Source: Phytophthora quininea (lineage: Eukaryota; Oomycota; Peronosporomycetes; Peronosporales; Peronosporaceae). Taken from it: a stretch of 64,000 bases of DNA. The notes under the pieces were generated by a model that saw nothing but the letters and a program-made list of their open reading frames with translations, was not told the origin of the DNA and ran no database searches. A program made the translations under genes and the position numbers. Position 1 is the stretch's first letter. The number at the start of each line of letters is the position of its first letter. The stretch is from NCBI GenBank assembly GCA_011947345.1, contig JAAVTG010000075.1, forward strand, positions 1,178,001 through 1,242,000. Reading direction: 5' to 3'. Below are positions 43,563 to 53,394 of this stretch, in pieces.

Positions 43563-44524
43563 GTGGCGCTGGGGTTAATCTGGCGAAGTAATTCAGCCAC
43601 CTTGGCCTGAAGCGCCTGCAGTTTGGAGGTGGCTTCGCCTCTTGACTCCGCTGACAGCTCCTCTGGCCTCGACAAGTCCAACACACGCTCACTATCCAGT
43701 CGTAAGCAAGTACTCGGCTCTTGACCACTATCAAATGTCGCCACCAGTGATCCAGCAGGGGCTTTTACCACCGTATCAGGCAGAATTGGGGACCCGCGAA
43801 CCGAGTACGTCGTTTCTCCTTTTCGAGCAGTCCGCAGTACCGTACTCGGCACAGCTCCCGCACGTCGTCGGCCCATTGGCGTCTCAAAGGCTGACAGTCG
43901 TCGATTCCTCGAGTCGCCGTCGTCACTGTCGTCACCCTCCGACTCTGCTTCGCTGCCTGGTGTAGCAGCAACAATGCTGTGTCTGGTTATTCCTGACCTT
44001 GTATGCATCGGGGATGGCTGTACTGGCGACTGAGTTTGTTGCTGCGATAAGCTGTGGATGACGTTCTGTAGGTCCCCGCCAAAGTCTTCCACGAAGGTCC
44101 TCCACGGCATCTTGCGCACTGCGTCAGGAAGATAGAGCAGCTGCACCTTGAGGTCCATCTCCAGGTCCTGCGCCTTCCTCTCTGCCAGTTGCAGCAGCTC
44201 GTCGCACTTCTCCTGCACCTGCGTCTCCAGCTCGTCCAGCAGCGTCTCCAACTGCTGTCTGCGCCGCTTCTTGGACTGCGTCGCCACAGACTCGCGTGGC
44301 CGCTTCTTCTTCTTCTTGCTCTGCTTCTGGAGCGACAGGTCGAGGCGGGAGCTGCTGACGGAGGCGTCGACAACGTCCAGTTCCACGACTGTGTTCTCCC
44401 CGATGGCCTGTAGGGGCCTGTGCCTGCATTGGAGCGGGTGTGCGCCGCTGCTGCTGTTGGCGGCGCTACGGCGACGAGGGCGGCGAAGGGTGCGGCCTAC
44501 GCGACGGCGGCTGGACGTGGCCAT
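43559..44524 (-). CDS. Borealin-like subunit of the chromosomal passenger complex
   Basis: 321 aa, single exon, intact. The basic N-terminus is followed by a helical block, LETLLDELETQVQEKCDELL and LQLLYLPDAVRKMPWRTFVE, with the spacing of Borealin/Nbl1 N-terminal helices (the part that bundles with INCENP and Survivin). The middle is disordered and charged. The C-terminal part has SAFETPMGRRRAGAVPSTVL, RTARKGETTYSVRGSPILP and a final helix (KLQALQAKVAELLRQI), matching the ETPMGR ... Y(N/S)(I/V)(S/R)GSPL pattern and dimerisation end of Borealin. The complex directs Aurora B in mitosis at centromere and midzone. Convergent with CC2D2A with four shared bases. Confidence 0.8.
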   Translation of the reverse strand: MATSSRRRVGRTLRRPRRRSAANSSSGAHPLQCRHRPLQAIGENTVVELDVVDASVSSSRLDLSLQKQSKKKKKRPRESVATQSKKRRRQQLETLLDELETQVQEKCDELLQLAERKAQDLEMDLKVQLLYLPDAVRKMPWRTFVEDFGGDLQNVIHSLSQQQTQSPVQPSPMHTRSGITRHSIVAATPGSEAESEGDDSDDGDSRNRRLSAFETPMGRRRAGAVPSTVLRTARKGETTYSVRGSPILPDTVVKAPAGSLVATFDSGQEPSTCLRLDSERVLDLSRPEELSAESRGEATSKLQALQAKVAELLRQINPSAT

Positions 44525-44817
44525 CTTCGTTTAGCTGTTCTGTTTGAAATTTGAAAAAGTACCGCGAAATTTATATTTGAAAAAGCGCGGTTCGGCTAGA
44601 CTTGCTACTTGTATGAAGGGAAGTTTGTCCGTGGATGGTGGACGATAATGAGAAGGACAAATTGTCCCCCCACTCTGCTAATGGGGAAGACAAGTGGTTG
44701 CTACAACTAGCTCCATATACCAAAGTATGTTCTTGGCCTTTTGTGGATATGTTGCACCTCCCAATGTCTTGCACTGCAAACATGGCATTTATCTGCACTC
44801 TTTGGCCCTCGTTGTGC

Positions 44818-45240
44818 TCAGTTACTCCTTGTTGGCGTCCCCTTGACCCACTTGGCTACCTTGCTAAAGAGCACGCCGACCACGATGCCCATGACGAAGA
44901 TCAGCCCCATGGAGCTCAAGTACTCAAAGACCGTGACCATGCCGCTCTCCGACTCCGTCTGCTCCTCCGAGTACCATCCAGCGGTCAGCGATTTCCTCTT
45001 AGTCCAAACCTTGTGCGCCAGGTAGGAGGCCACGCCCACCGTCAGCACGCGCACCATGAACGGCCGCTCCTCGGTGGGCTCTTGTTGCGGCTGCGTTGCT
45101 GCTGGTTCGGCCTTATTCTTGGACTTACTCTTGCGCTGCTTGGAGTGTGGGTTCCTCTTGGTCATCTTCATTTGCTTGGCGCTTGCAGGCGCCTGGCCGT
45201 TGCTCTGCTCGGCGGCATCGTCCGCAGCCTTCTTCGCCAT
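44818..45240 (-). CDS. Small membrane protein of unknown function
   Basis: 140 aa, intact, starting MAKKAADDAAEQSNGQAPAS. The N-terminal half is hydrophilic and Lys-rich (KMTKRNPHSKQRKSKSKNK). Then come a weak hydrophobic helix (MVRVLTVGVASYLAHKVW) and a clear transmembrane helix near the C-terminus (MGLIFVMGIVVGVLFSKVAK). The layout suggests a tail-anchored or two-pass protein of an internal membrane. I do not recognise the family. It is divergent from the bL36m gene, with 198 bases between the starts that must serve both. Confidence 0.65.
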   Translation of the reverse strand: MAKKAADDAAEQSNGQAPASAKQMKMTKRNPHSKQRKSKSKNKAEPAATQPQQEPTEERPFMVRVLTVGVASYLAHKVWTKRKSLTAGWYSEEQTESESGMVTVFEYLSSMGLIFVMGIVVGVLFSKVAKWVKGTPTRSN

Positions 45241-45438
45241 CTTGGTCGGCTCGGTTTGATACTTTGACTGGCGAAATCTCTATCGTTATATTTACAAGTG
45301 AATATGACATTATAATGTGACGCTAGAAGAGAGCCAATGAAAAGGGAGGAATGACTCGGTTTCAAATTTGACGCAATTTTGCACGAGAGGCCCAGAGGCA
45401 CTCGTGGACCCGACGACCCCAAGCGCAAGCTCGCCGCC

Positions 45439-45710
45439 ATGAAGGTCCGCTCGTCCGTGAAGCGCATGTGCGACGGCTGCAAGGTCGTCCGCCGACGGAG
45501 GAAAGTGTACGTGATCTGCGACCGCAGCCCCAAGCACAAGCAGCGCCAGGGCTTCCACACCGGCGCGCTGGCCGCCTCCACGTCCGAGAGCGCCGTTGCC
45601 GTCGCCCCCCCACCAGCTTCCAGGCCGCGCTCAAGCAGCTGCAGTTTCCGGGACTTGCTCCGTTCAAGGCCTTCCGCGACGCTACCATCGAAATCCCCAA
45701 GCTCTGCTAG
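45439..45710 (+). CDS. Mitochondrial ribosomal protein bL36
   Basis: The N-terminal 39 residues are a complete bL36 protein: [20 protein letters not shown] followed by [18 protein letters not shown], with the Cx2C ... CxxxxH zinc site. This sits in the large ribosomal subunit. A C-terminal extension not found in bacterial bL36 follows. The run of seven C (45605-45611) appears one base short: mended, the extension reads [20 protein letters not shown] and ends PKLC at 45710 (90 aa). As written, a longer Ser-rich frame would run to 45804. No separate mitochondrial presequence is obvious upstream of this Met, so a mitochondrial site is inferred from nuclear coding. The basic N-terminus may itself target. 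Confidence 0.85.
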
Positions 45711-45963
45711 ACGACTGACACTTTCGGAGCGAGTAACGTTAGAGCTGTTGCCAGTAGTGCAGGAAGCACTCTGTGAAGCAGTGCGTCTGGTAGGAGATAT
45801 GTAACGCAATAACATACTCATTGCGCTCGCAATCGCTAGTGATTCCTGTCTGCTGTGGTCGATGCCAGCAAATGTACGGACAATGTTGTGCGTACATTTA
45901 AATGTGTACAGTGTATCCATCTTTTCGAGGCTCACGAACAAAGTAGATCGACAGAAAGCCAGC

Positions 45964-47931
45964 ATGCTTCCTCGGCGGACGGCGCTGCTGCTATCGCTGA
46001 CAGCGCTACTCCAGTCGGCAGAGCCTACACGTGCGCGTGCACGCTTCTTCATCCCCGAGGCAGCGCAGTCACAGCATGCGCCGGTCGTGCAGCAGCTGGA
46101 GGCGATAGGAATCTCGCAGTTCCAGGCCGCCGACAACCAGCCCTCGTGGTCCAAGCTCACCTCCGACAGTTCCGAGTTCGACCTAGTCTGGAGTGCGCAA
46201 GACGCGCCGTTCGCGCAGCTCCAGCTGCCCCACAAGTTCACCGCCAAAGTGAATCACCTACCAGGCGCCGACCTAATCACGTCGCCGGACGCCCTGAGCG
46301 GACACCTCAAGACGCAGCAGCAGAAGCACGGCAAGTTCTACTTTGACTTTGTGCCAGCACACTTTGAGGTGCCACGAGATCGCGTGCTGCTTACCAACGC
46401 GTTCACAGACGCTCAGAAGAAGTCCGAGTTTGAGCTCAAGCGTCAGCGAGATGCACACGCGTACCAGCGCTTTTTGCTGCGTGAACGGTCGAACGGCAAT
46501 GAGGACCAGGTCAAGCAATCTGCAGTGTTTGTGACGAATCAGGAACTGGACGCCAAGCTGCTGTCGAGCGAGTTTGCAGGCAAAGCGATGGTCGCTGACC
46601 AGTACGTCGAGCCGCTCCTGATTGACAACCACAAGTTTCGCGTCGGGTTTTACGTGGCAGTGACGTCTATCAAGCCACTACGAATTTATGTGTACGACCA
46701 CCCACTCATCCAGATTGCCAAGGCCGAATACCCGAGAATATTGCAAGTTGAGACTGACCTGGCTGCATACAACTTCGACCAATACATCGCGCCGTGGGAT
46801 TTCCCGGATCTGCAGGCAGAATTCAAGGAGCTTCCGTCCGCTACGCGAGAAGGAACAAACGCGTGGCACGTCTTGAAAAAGTACTTGCGGCGAAATGGAG
46901 TTGACACCAAGCGCCTTCAGGACGAGGTGGATGCAGCGATTGCCAAGTTAATACTTAGCAGCCGCGGCAACTTCCATAACGAGCAAGCTAAGGTGAAGCG
47001 TGCACGCACGCAGGAAGGGGATGGAGCGCCATCTGACTTGAGCGACGCCTTTTTTGAGCTGTGGAAATTTGACTTTGAGATCGATGACAAGGCCAAGCCA
47101 TGGCTTGTTGGAGTGGTTTCAAATCCGTCAATGGAGGGAAAGCAATCTGTGCTAGCCACAGACGAAGCCATCAAGAAAAAGCTGCTACGGGACTTGTTCA
47201 ATCTTGTGGGCGTGCATCCGCAGGCCCAGCTCCCGTTTGAAAAGTTCTTTCGCCCTTCGGATCCCAAGTTCTGCGCGGACAAGTGTAGCGATAAGAACCG
47301 CGCGTGGGACACCTCGTGCTGGTCGTGTCCGGGATGGTTTGCGCCGCATGTTGCACGAGAGCTGTTCACGGCGTCCACCGAGTACGCTCGGCGAGGCAAC
47401 TTTAACCTCGTGTTCCCATCGTTGGAGCAGGAACTCACTCAGTTTATGGACACTGAGTTTTCCGAGTACGACATCGCGTTCGATCGCTACATGAGGTCGT
47501 TATCGCATGGGTATGCTGGGTTGGAAGACTTCCTGCGTCCGACCGATCCGTTGTGTGTGTACCGAGAGCACTGCAGCAGCCACGGCGACTGTGTCAACGG
47601 CATGTGCGTGTGCGACGAAAGCTACGAAGGCCGGACTTGCTACATCCCGAAAGACTTAGACCAAGAGCAGCACACTCAGCAGCAACAGGAAGCTGGAGAC
47701 ACGGGCGGACTCGACGCCGAGACGTGGAAGGAGCGAGTCGAGCACTTGTGGAACCACGGCGATGACGCGAAGGACCCAAGTCGACCTGTAGCTGGAGCAT
47801 CGGGGGCTTCTACTGCCAGCACTATATTCCTCCTGGTGCTCTTCGGCGCGTTCATTTTCGTGGCGTATCGAATCTTCTCAGGTCCCGGTAACGGCTGGAC
47901 TGAGCTTCCTCACGACGGGAAGGCAATGTAG
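45964..47931 (+). CDS. Secreted TTL-like (pseudo)ligase with EGF module and transmembrane anchor
   Basis: 655 aa, intact. The start at 45964 gives a signal peptide (MLPRRTALLLSLTALLQSAE). A tubulin-tyrosine-ligase-like ATP-grasp domain follows (about residues 100-460): FYFDFVPAHFEVPRDRVLLT, QYVEPLLIDNHKFRVGFYVA, SIKPLRIYVYDHPLIQIA, YNFDQYIAPWDF and ELWKFDFEIDDKAKPWLVGV. Then come a Cys-rich patch (CADKCSDKNRAWDTSCWSC), an EGF module (CSSHGDCVNGMCVCDESYEG), a Gln/Asp stalk, and a C-terminal membrane helix (TIFLLVLFGAFIFVAYRIF). TTL family members normally act on cytosolic tubulin; here the domain faces the lumen or cell exterior. Key residues differ: the KFD(I/L)R motif is KFRVG and the metal-binding ExN after PWL is replaced (PWLVGVVSNPS). 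Activity as a ligase is doubtful. Confidence 0.8.
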   Translation: MLPRRTALLLSLTALLQSAEPTRARARFFIPEAAQSQHAPVVQQLEAIGISQFQAADNQPSWSKLTSDSSEFDLVWSAQDAPFAQLQLPHKFTAKVNHLPGADLITSPDALSGHLKTQQQKHGKFYFDFVPAHFEVPRDRVLLTNAFTDAQKKSEFELKRQRDAHAYQRFLLRERSNGNEDQVKQSAVFVTNQELDAKLLSSEFAGKAMVADQYVEPLLIDNHKFRVGFYVAVTSIKPLRIYVYDHPLIQIAKAEYPRILQVETDLAAYNFDQYIAPWDFPDLQAEFKELPSATREGTNAWHVLKKYLRRNGVDTKRLQDEVDAAIAKLILSSRGNFHNEQAKVKRARTQEGDGAPSDLSDAFFELWKFDFEIDDKAKPWLVGVVSNPSMEGKQSVLATDEAIKKKLLRDLFNLVGVHPQAQLPFEKFFRPSDPKFCADKCSDKNRAWDTSCWSCPGWFAPHVARELFTASTEYARRGNFNLVFPSLEQELTQFMDTEFSEYDIAFDRYMRSLSHGYAGLEDFLRPTDPLCVYREHCSSHGDCVNGMCVCDESYEGRTCYIPKDLDQEQHTQQQQEAGDTGGLDAETWKERVEHLWNHGDDAKDPSRPVAGASGASTASTIFLLVLFGAFIFVAYRIFSGPGNGWTELPHDGKAM

Positions 47932-48030
47932 TTGCAGCAAAATCGTAAAGCAGAAGTCACACACGTCACATACCTAAATGATTGCACAATGTGTTTAAAT
48001 GATAGCGACGCAAGTCTTATTTCGACCAAG

Positions 48031-49553
48031 ATGATGACGACGTCGCGCGTCATGCCGATCGCCTTCCTGGGGCTGCTGCAGGAGAATCTGTCGCTGGCAG
48101 CGGTGGAAGCAGTCACGTACCTGTGCGCCTTCCTGCTGATGCTCCACGTGCACTCGTCCGGCAAGCGCAATGCCACGATGCTGGTCGCTGCGATGCTCCA
48201 AGTGGCGATCGTGGAGTTGGTCTTCTACGACTCTGAGCGGTGGCACGCGCAGGCTCTGGTGATGCTGTCGGAACGTCTGCCACTGTACAATATATTGCTG
48301 CAGGCCCAGCTCTACTATGTGTAAGTGGATTAATTGCTGTGTACAGTAGAAAATGCTTAACGTCCGCAGAGCCTGACCAAGACTTGCAATTGTGACCATG
48401 TTTCAGAGCTTTCGTCGCAACGTCACGTCTTCGGATCGACCCATTCTTCCAGCCCTTTGCGATGGGGTCTCTGATGGTGCTGCTCGTGTTCCCGTTTGAG
48501 CTGCTGGGCGCCAAGTTCCTCTGGTGGACGTGGCATGACACGGACCCGATGCTCGCCGGTCGTGTTATGGGCGTTCCATGCCACACGTTGTTCTACTCAT
48601 ACTACTTTGCTTTTGGATTTCTTTGCGCACACCACGCATTGAGAAGGTAAATGTGCACTAACAACAAAAGTTGCGCTGTAGATGATCTAACGCTGTGTGT
48701 GTGTGTGTGTCCTATCTGCAGCACTTGGCTCGTTGGCGACTACTACGAAGAGGAGAGCTGGAAAGAGAGTGGACCTACTCTCTTCTAATGCCAATGGTTA
48801 CCACTCTGGTTTCCAGTGGTTTTCTCATTCTGGGCTATCACACAACGGTACATCTCATGGGGATCGAGCCACAGGTACTAAGCACCATTTTCCAACTCAC
48901 TTCACTAAACCTAACAGCTCTGGCCATTCGCAGGTATGCCTGTTCTTGTTATTGGGCATCAGCTTGGTGCTCTTCTGGATGGCCGATCGAGACAGAGGTG
49001 GGCATACTGTCTTGAAACAATTCTTTAGTATGGCTGGCTGAAGTTACCGCCTCGTTGCAAACCGTGAGCAGACGCCCCTGACGTTCAAAAGGTTCTGGAA
49101 CCTGTGGATGTCTACGACAGTGACTGGCTGTACTCGTGTATGGACCACGCCGTGAACCAAATGGTGTTCCTGCACTACCTGGTGCTGGTGCTGCTCGTGC
49201 TGCTGGTGAGCCCCGCCAATATCGTGTCCCTGGGCCACCACCAGCCGCTGGGCAACTGCCTCGAGACCGAGTCGTTTTACTCGCTCGTGGGTCTTACACA
49301 CCGCCGCAACGCGTACTTGTGTGTGCACGACTTTGATGAGCCCTTCAACCTGTGCAACTACCCGGTCACGCAGTTGCTGTACGAGAACTCGTGGTACATG
49401 ATCTGCGGCGGCAACTACAGCAACTTTGGGTCGTATGCGGCGCTGGTCATCGGCTGTTTCGTGGCGATCAACCTGCTCTTCTTCCAGATGCTCAGGCGGC
49501 CGCAGCACACGCGCATCGTGTCCTTCCGCAAGTGTGTCATGACGGCGCAGTAG
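48031..49553 (+). CDS. Multipass membrane protein of unknown function
   Basis: Five exons: 48031-48320, 48407-48646, 48722-48874, 48934-48997 and 49072-49553, about 409 aa. Seven or more hydrophobic helices are visible, for example AAVEAVTYLCAFLLMLHV, GSLMVLLVFPFELLGAKFLW, LFYSYYFAFGFLCAHHAL, VCLFLLLGISLVLFWMA, FLHYLVLVLLVLLVSPANIV and AALVIGCFVAINLLFFQML. A loop of conserved-looking polar residues (CNYPVTQLLYENSWYMICGG) precedes the last helix. One G is missing at 48771-48772 in exon 3. The start could be the ATG at 47989 instead. No transporter or enzyme signature is recognised. It lies 99 bases downstream of the TTL-like gene on the same strand. Confidence 0.7.
48693..48711 (+). repeat. 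(GT)n microsatellite in an intron
   Basis: A run of eight to nine GT dinucleotides sits inside the second intron of the multipass membrane protein gene, a few bases before the polypyrimidine tract and acceptor. Confidence 0.9.
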
Positions 49554-49792
49554 GTGCACCCCACAAAAGTATCTTGCAGTTGGACCGAATAGTGGACTCG
49601 TTGGCATCCTGTGATTGGCTGGCTAAAAATAGTTTTGAGGTTCAGCAACGGTCGCTGATCGAGCTCTATTCTACGTCTTCGTGGGCCTCCCCAAGTGCGC
49701 ACTGCTGCTGCTGTTCGTGCCTGCTGCTGGTGCTCACTCTGCTTGTGCCTCTTCTTGTAGCCTCTCCCCCATAGAGCAGACAGCTAGCCAGG

Positions 49793-51190
49793 ATGGCGCA
49801 CCAGATGCCCATAGAGACGCAGCAGGAGCTGCGGCGTATGCCCGGCAACAATGTGCGTCCTTCTCCTTATGCTGCTAGTGTCAGTATTCTCACCATTCTA
49901 TTTCTTTGTTCGACGACAGCGCTGTGTGGACTGCGACGCCCCGTACCCTCAATGGGCGACGGTCTCCTATGGCACCTTCATGTGTCTCGAGTGCTCGGGC
50001 CGTCACCGCGGACTGGGTGTGCACATTTCCTTCGTGCGATCGGTCACAATGGACTCGTGGACGGACAAGCAGGTGCTGCAGATGCAGAAAGGAGGCAACG
50101 AATCATTCCGCGAGGCATTTACTGCTGCGGGCGTGCCCAAGGATCTTTCCATTAGCGAGAAATACAACACCCCACAGGCAGAGACCTATCGTCAGCGACT
50201 CACGGCCACCGTTGAAGGACGCGCACCTCCCTCGCTGCCGCAATGGGATGCGAGCATGCGCAAGCCTGCGTCGTCGTCGTTCTCGTCAGCTTCGTACGCT
50301 GGAGGAGGTTCCGCTGGCGGTGACACCCGTGGCGTGGAAGCGCTCAAGGGCGAATCCGAGCAGGATTACGTGACCAGACAGATGAAGCTGCGCGAGGAAG
50401 CGCGTGCTCGCATGGCTGCCAAGTTCGGAGGAAATGGCATGCAGGGTATTGGCAGCGGCGGCGAGACGCGAGCATCACAGGCCGCTGCTGGCGGCTATGG
50501 AGATTTATCCGGCGCGTTCAGCTACTTTACCAGCACAGTCACATCGGCTGCTAGCTCTGCTGCTAGTCTTGTGAAGGACAAGGACCTGGGATCGAAGGTG
50601 TCGTCTGGATGGTCGTACCTTCAAAGCACTATCAGTGACCCAGCTCTCTCGGATAACGTCAAGTCTTCGGCCTCTTCCGGGTGGACAGCACTATCTAGCG
50701 GCGCATCAGCGCTATTGCACAGTGCACAGAATGTCGTGGACTCTACTGTCGGCAACGGTGCCAACTCCTATAACTCGGATGGCATGGGCTCCGCGTTTCC
50801 TCGCACCAACGCTGAGTTGTCGACTACAGGCAAATACTCGGGTATTGGCAGCAGCAGCACGAGCTCGTCAAGCCGCGACCACAACAATGACTCGTGGTTA
50901 GATTCGCAGCTCGGTAGCAGCGGCAACAGCAGCCAGAATAGCAGCTTCTACTCGTCCAAGCAAACCAAGCCAGCCGAGATGACCGACGTGTTCGCTTCGT
51001 CGTCGTCCAGTGCCAACGGCTCCAGTAATGATCTGCTTGGGCAATCGTCGTCATCAGTAGCATCAGCTGCTAGCAGCACTGGATTAGCCGCTGCCGCTGC
51101 GCCCGTGGCCACTACGCCGCCCCCGGCGCCTGTAGTACAAAAGAGAAGCCCAAGAAGGACGTAGACTTCTTCGGCGAGTTTGGCTTCTGA
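49793..51190 (+). CDS. ArfGAP domain protein (ArfGAP1-like)
   Basis: Two exons, 49793-49852 and 49920-51190, 443 aa after mending. Exon 1 encodes MAHQMPIETQQELRRMPGNN and exon 2 opens with the zinc finger CVDCDAPYPQWATVSYGTFM-CLEC (Cx2Cx16Cx2C), followed by the Arg finger in SGRHRGLGVHISFVRSVTMD. These proteins trigger GTP hydrolysis on Arf and control COPI vesicle coats at the Golgi. The C-terminal part has Ser/Ala-rich segments (FTSTVTSAASSAASLVKDKD; VSSGWSYLQSTISDP) that resemble curvature-sensing ALPS-type motifs. One A is missing at 51139-51142: mended, the protein ends KEKPKKDVDFFGEFGF at 51190 instead of stopping at 51164. Confidence 0.9.
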
Positions 51191-51819
51191 GCAGCGAGCT
51201 ATTGCATATCGATAACTTGTACTAGGCCTAGAGCGGGGAGTTGAACAAATGTTCGTCTTGTGCTTTTATCGTGGTGGAAGCGGAGAAATACCACCGGAAG
51301 GCTGCTTGGTGTCGAATCCAAGCGGAAAGTTGCTGCTGCGACGTTCGTTCGCCGGCGATCGCACTCATCTTGCTTGCCTCGCTCACTCTCTTGCCGATTA
51401 CAGGCACTCATCAGATGCAGGCTATACGATGGGCTACACCGCCCTCGCCAGAAATGCGGTGGTACCCCGACTTGCATCCAGCAAATGCGTCTGCAGCTTT
51501 GGCGCGTGGCCGTCGACATCGATGAGCTTCTTGCACTGCGAGAAATATTGCAAGCCCAACCAACACACAGCCATGTTATAAAGTAGTCGTCGACGGGTGC
51601 TGTCTATCGGGTTCGATTAGTTACGCCCTTCCTATTATTCAACCATTCTCCGCTTTCGATGCTTGGATCGCGTTTCCTGCTTCGTAGTCGCGACTGAGCG
51701 AGAACTCCGCACTCGACACTGTTTCTTTCATAGCGCGAGGTGCTTCAGATCAGATCGAGATGAAGAAGATGACACTGTCGTCCATGGTCGATGCTTCAGA
51801 GATTCTGGAGGGGCTCTGT
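51191..51819. other. Convergent intergenic region
   Basis: About 630 bases between the ArfGAP gene and the PDHB stop. Open frames of about 100 codons exist on both strands (51249-51581 plus, 51199-51519 minus), but neither has a recognisable domain, so none is called. Confidence 0.5.
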
Positions 51820-52970
51820 TTACAGGGTGCGCGCCACAGTGCGCTTGGCAGCGGCGATAATGTCCTCGACCTGGGGCAGGCACACCTTCTCCAGGTTCTC
51901 GGCGTACGGCATGGGCACGTCCGTGCCCGACACACGCTCCAGAGGGGCGTCCAGGTAGTCGAAGGCCTCGGTCTCCATGATGACGCCGGCGATCTCGGCA
52001 CCGATGCCGCTCTGGCCCCAGCCCTCCTCAATAGACACGATGCGGTTGGTCTTCTTCACCGAGTCAATGATGGCCTGGCGGTCCATTGGGCGGATCGAGC
52101 GGAGGTTGATCACCTCAGCGTCAATGCCCTCCTTGGCCAGGGCCTCGGCGGCCTCAAGGGCCTCGCCCACCATGCGCGAAAAGGCCACCAGAGTGACATC
52201 CTTGCCGGGCTTCATGATCTTGGCCTTGCCGATCTCGATCGTGAAGTCCTTGTCCTGGGCCTCCTTGCTCACGGGGAACGACACACCGTACAGGAGCTCG
52301 TTCTCGAGCACCACCACCGGGTTGGGGTCGCGGATGGCGGCCTTCAGCAGACCACGGGCATCCTCCGAGTCGTAGATGGACACCACCTTGAGACCGGGCA
52401 CGTTGCCGTACCAGGCGGCGTAGCACTGCGAGTGCTGAGCGGCTATTGACAGGAGGCCAAATGTTAGAGACGATCAAAGACACAGTATCTGATACCTCCC
52501 AAAGGATACGCACCAACAGCGGCGGCGGGGCCGTTGGGACCACGGAAGACGATGGGCACGCTGATGTCGCCGTTGGACATGTAGAACTGCTTGGCGGCCG
52601 AGTTGATGATCTGGTCGATGGCCTGCATGGCGAAGTTGAAGGTCATGAACTCGACGATGGGCTTGGTGTTGTTGTAGGCGGCGCCGATGGCGATGCCGGC
52701 GAAGCCCTGCTCCGTGATGGGCGTGTCGATGATGCGCTTGTCGCCGTACTTCTCCCAGAGGCCCTTGCTGACCTTGTAGGCGCCATTGTACTGGGCGACC
52801 TCCTCGCCCATGAGGAACACCTCGTCGTCGCGGGCGATCTCCTCGTCCAGGGCCGTGTTGAGCGCGTCACGCACCGTCATCTCGTCGGCGACGGTGGCCA
52901 TGGAGCGGCGCAGCAGGCTCGGGGCCACCTTGAAGGCCTTGCTGGAGGTGAGCACGCGGCGGAGAGCCAT
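51820..52970 (-). CDS. PDHB: Pyruvate dehydrogenase E1 component subunit beta, mitochondrial
   Basis: Two exons, 52970-52514 and 52442-51820 (71-base intron, GTGCGT donor, CAATAG acceptor), 359 aa, intact. The presequence [20 protein letters not shown] and RRSMA is Arg/Ser rich and lacks acids, as expected for import. The mature part has the E1-beta signatures [59 protein letters not shown] and [20 protein letters not shown], ending [10 protein letters not shown]. It forms the thiamine-diphosphate-dependent E1 heterotetramer with the alpha subunit, which decarboxylates pyruvate. High codon bias (C/G-ending) fits a highly expressed gene. The open frame upstream (MQRTKQTPP...) is not needed. 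Confidence 0.95.
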
Positions 52971-53394
52971 GATCTTGGTAGATGAGAAGGAGGGAGGGGT
53001 CTGCTTCGTTCGCTGCAAACTTGGAAGTCAAGGTCTGTGGTGGAGAAGCTCGGCGCCAAGCACCGGGCGCCGTAAGCGAGCGCAACTTTGCCCCATCCTC
53101 AAAGCGTTTGCTGCTTGGTGCCAGACTCCTGCGATCGCGTGGAAGTGCCACATGATGTCTCAGAGAATAATGAAACCAAGTGAATCGATGATAAATACCT
53201 CTTCAAGCGGACACGTGCCGTGATGGGTGCAAAGACCAGTACCGTCACGCAGCAGATCATTGCCGGCAACAAAATGCTCGAGCTGGAGTCGACTTGCAAG
53301 CTCCACCCACAACTGCGAGTCGACTGACCGACGGTTCTATGGCGGGCGCCGTGCTGCCGCGCTATAGATAAGGAAGGCTTCTCGCCCGATTTGT
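52971..53394. other. Promoter side of PDHB
   Basis: Spacer on the upstream side of PDHB and the 3' side of the type I membrane protein gene. No further feature was seen. Confidence 0.5.

Noticed and set aside
51199..51581. Overlapping 106-110 codon frames on both strands between ArfGAP and PDHB
   Set aside because: No domain, signal or codon-bias support, and the two strands compete equally.
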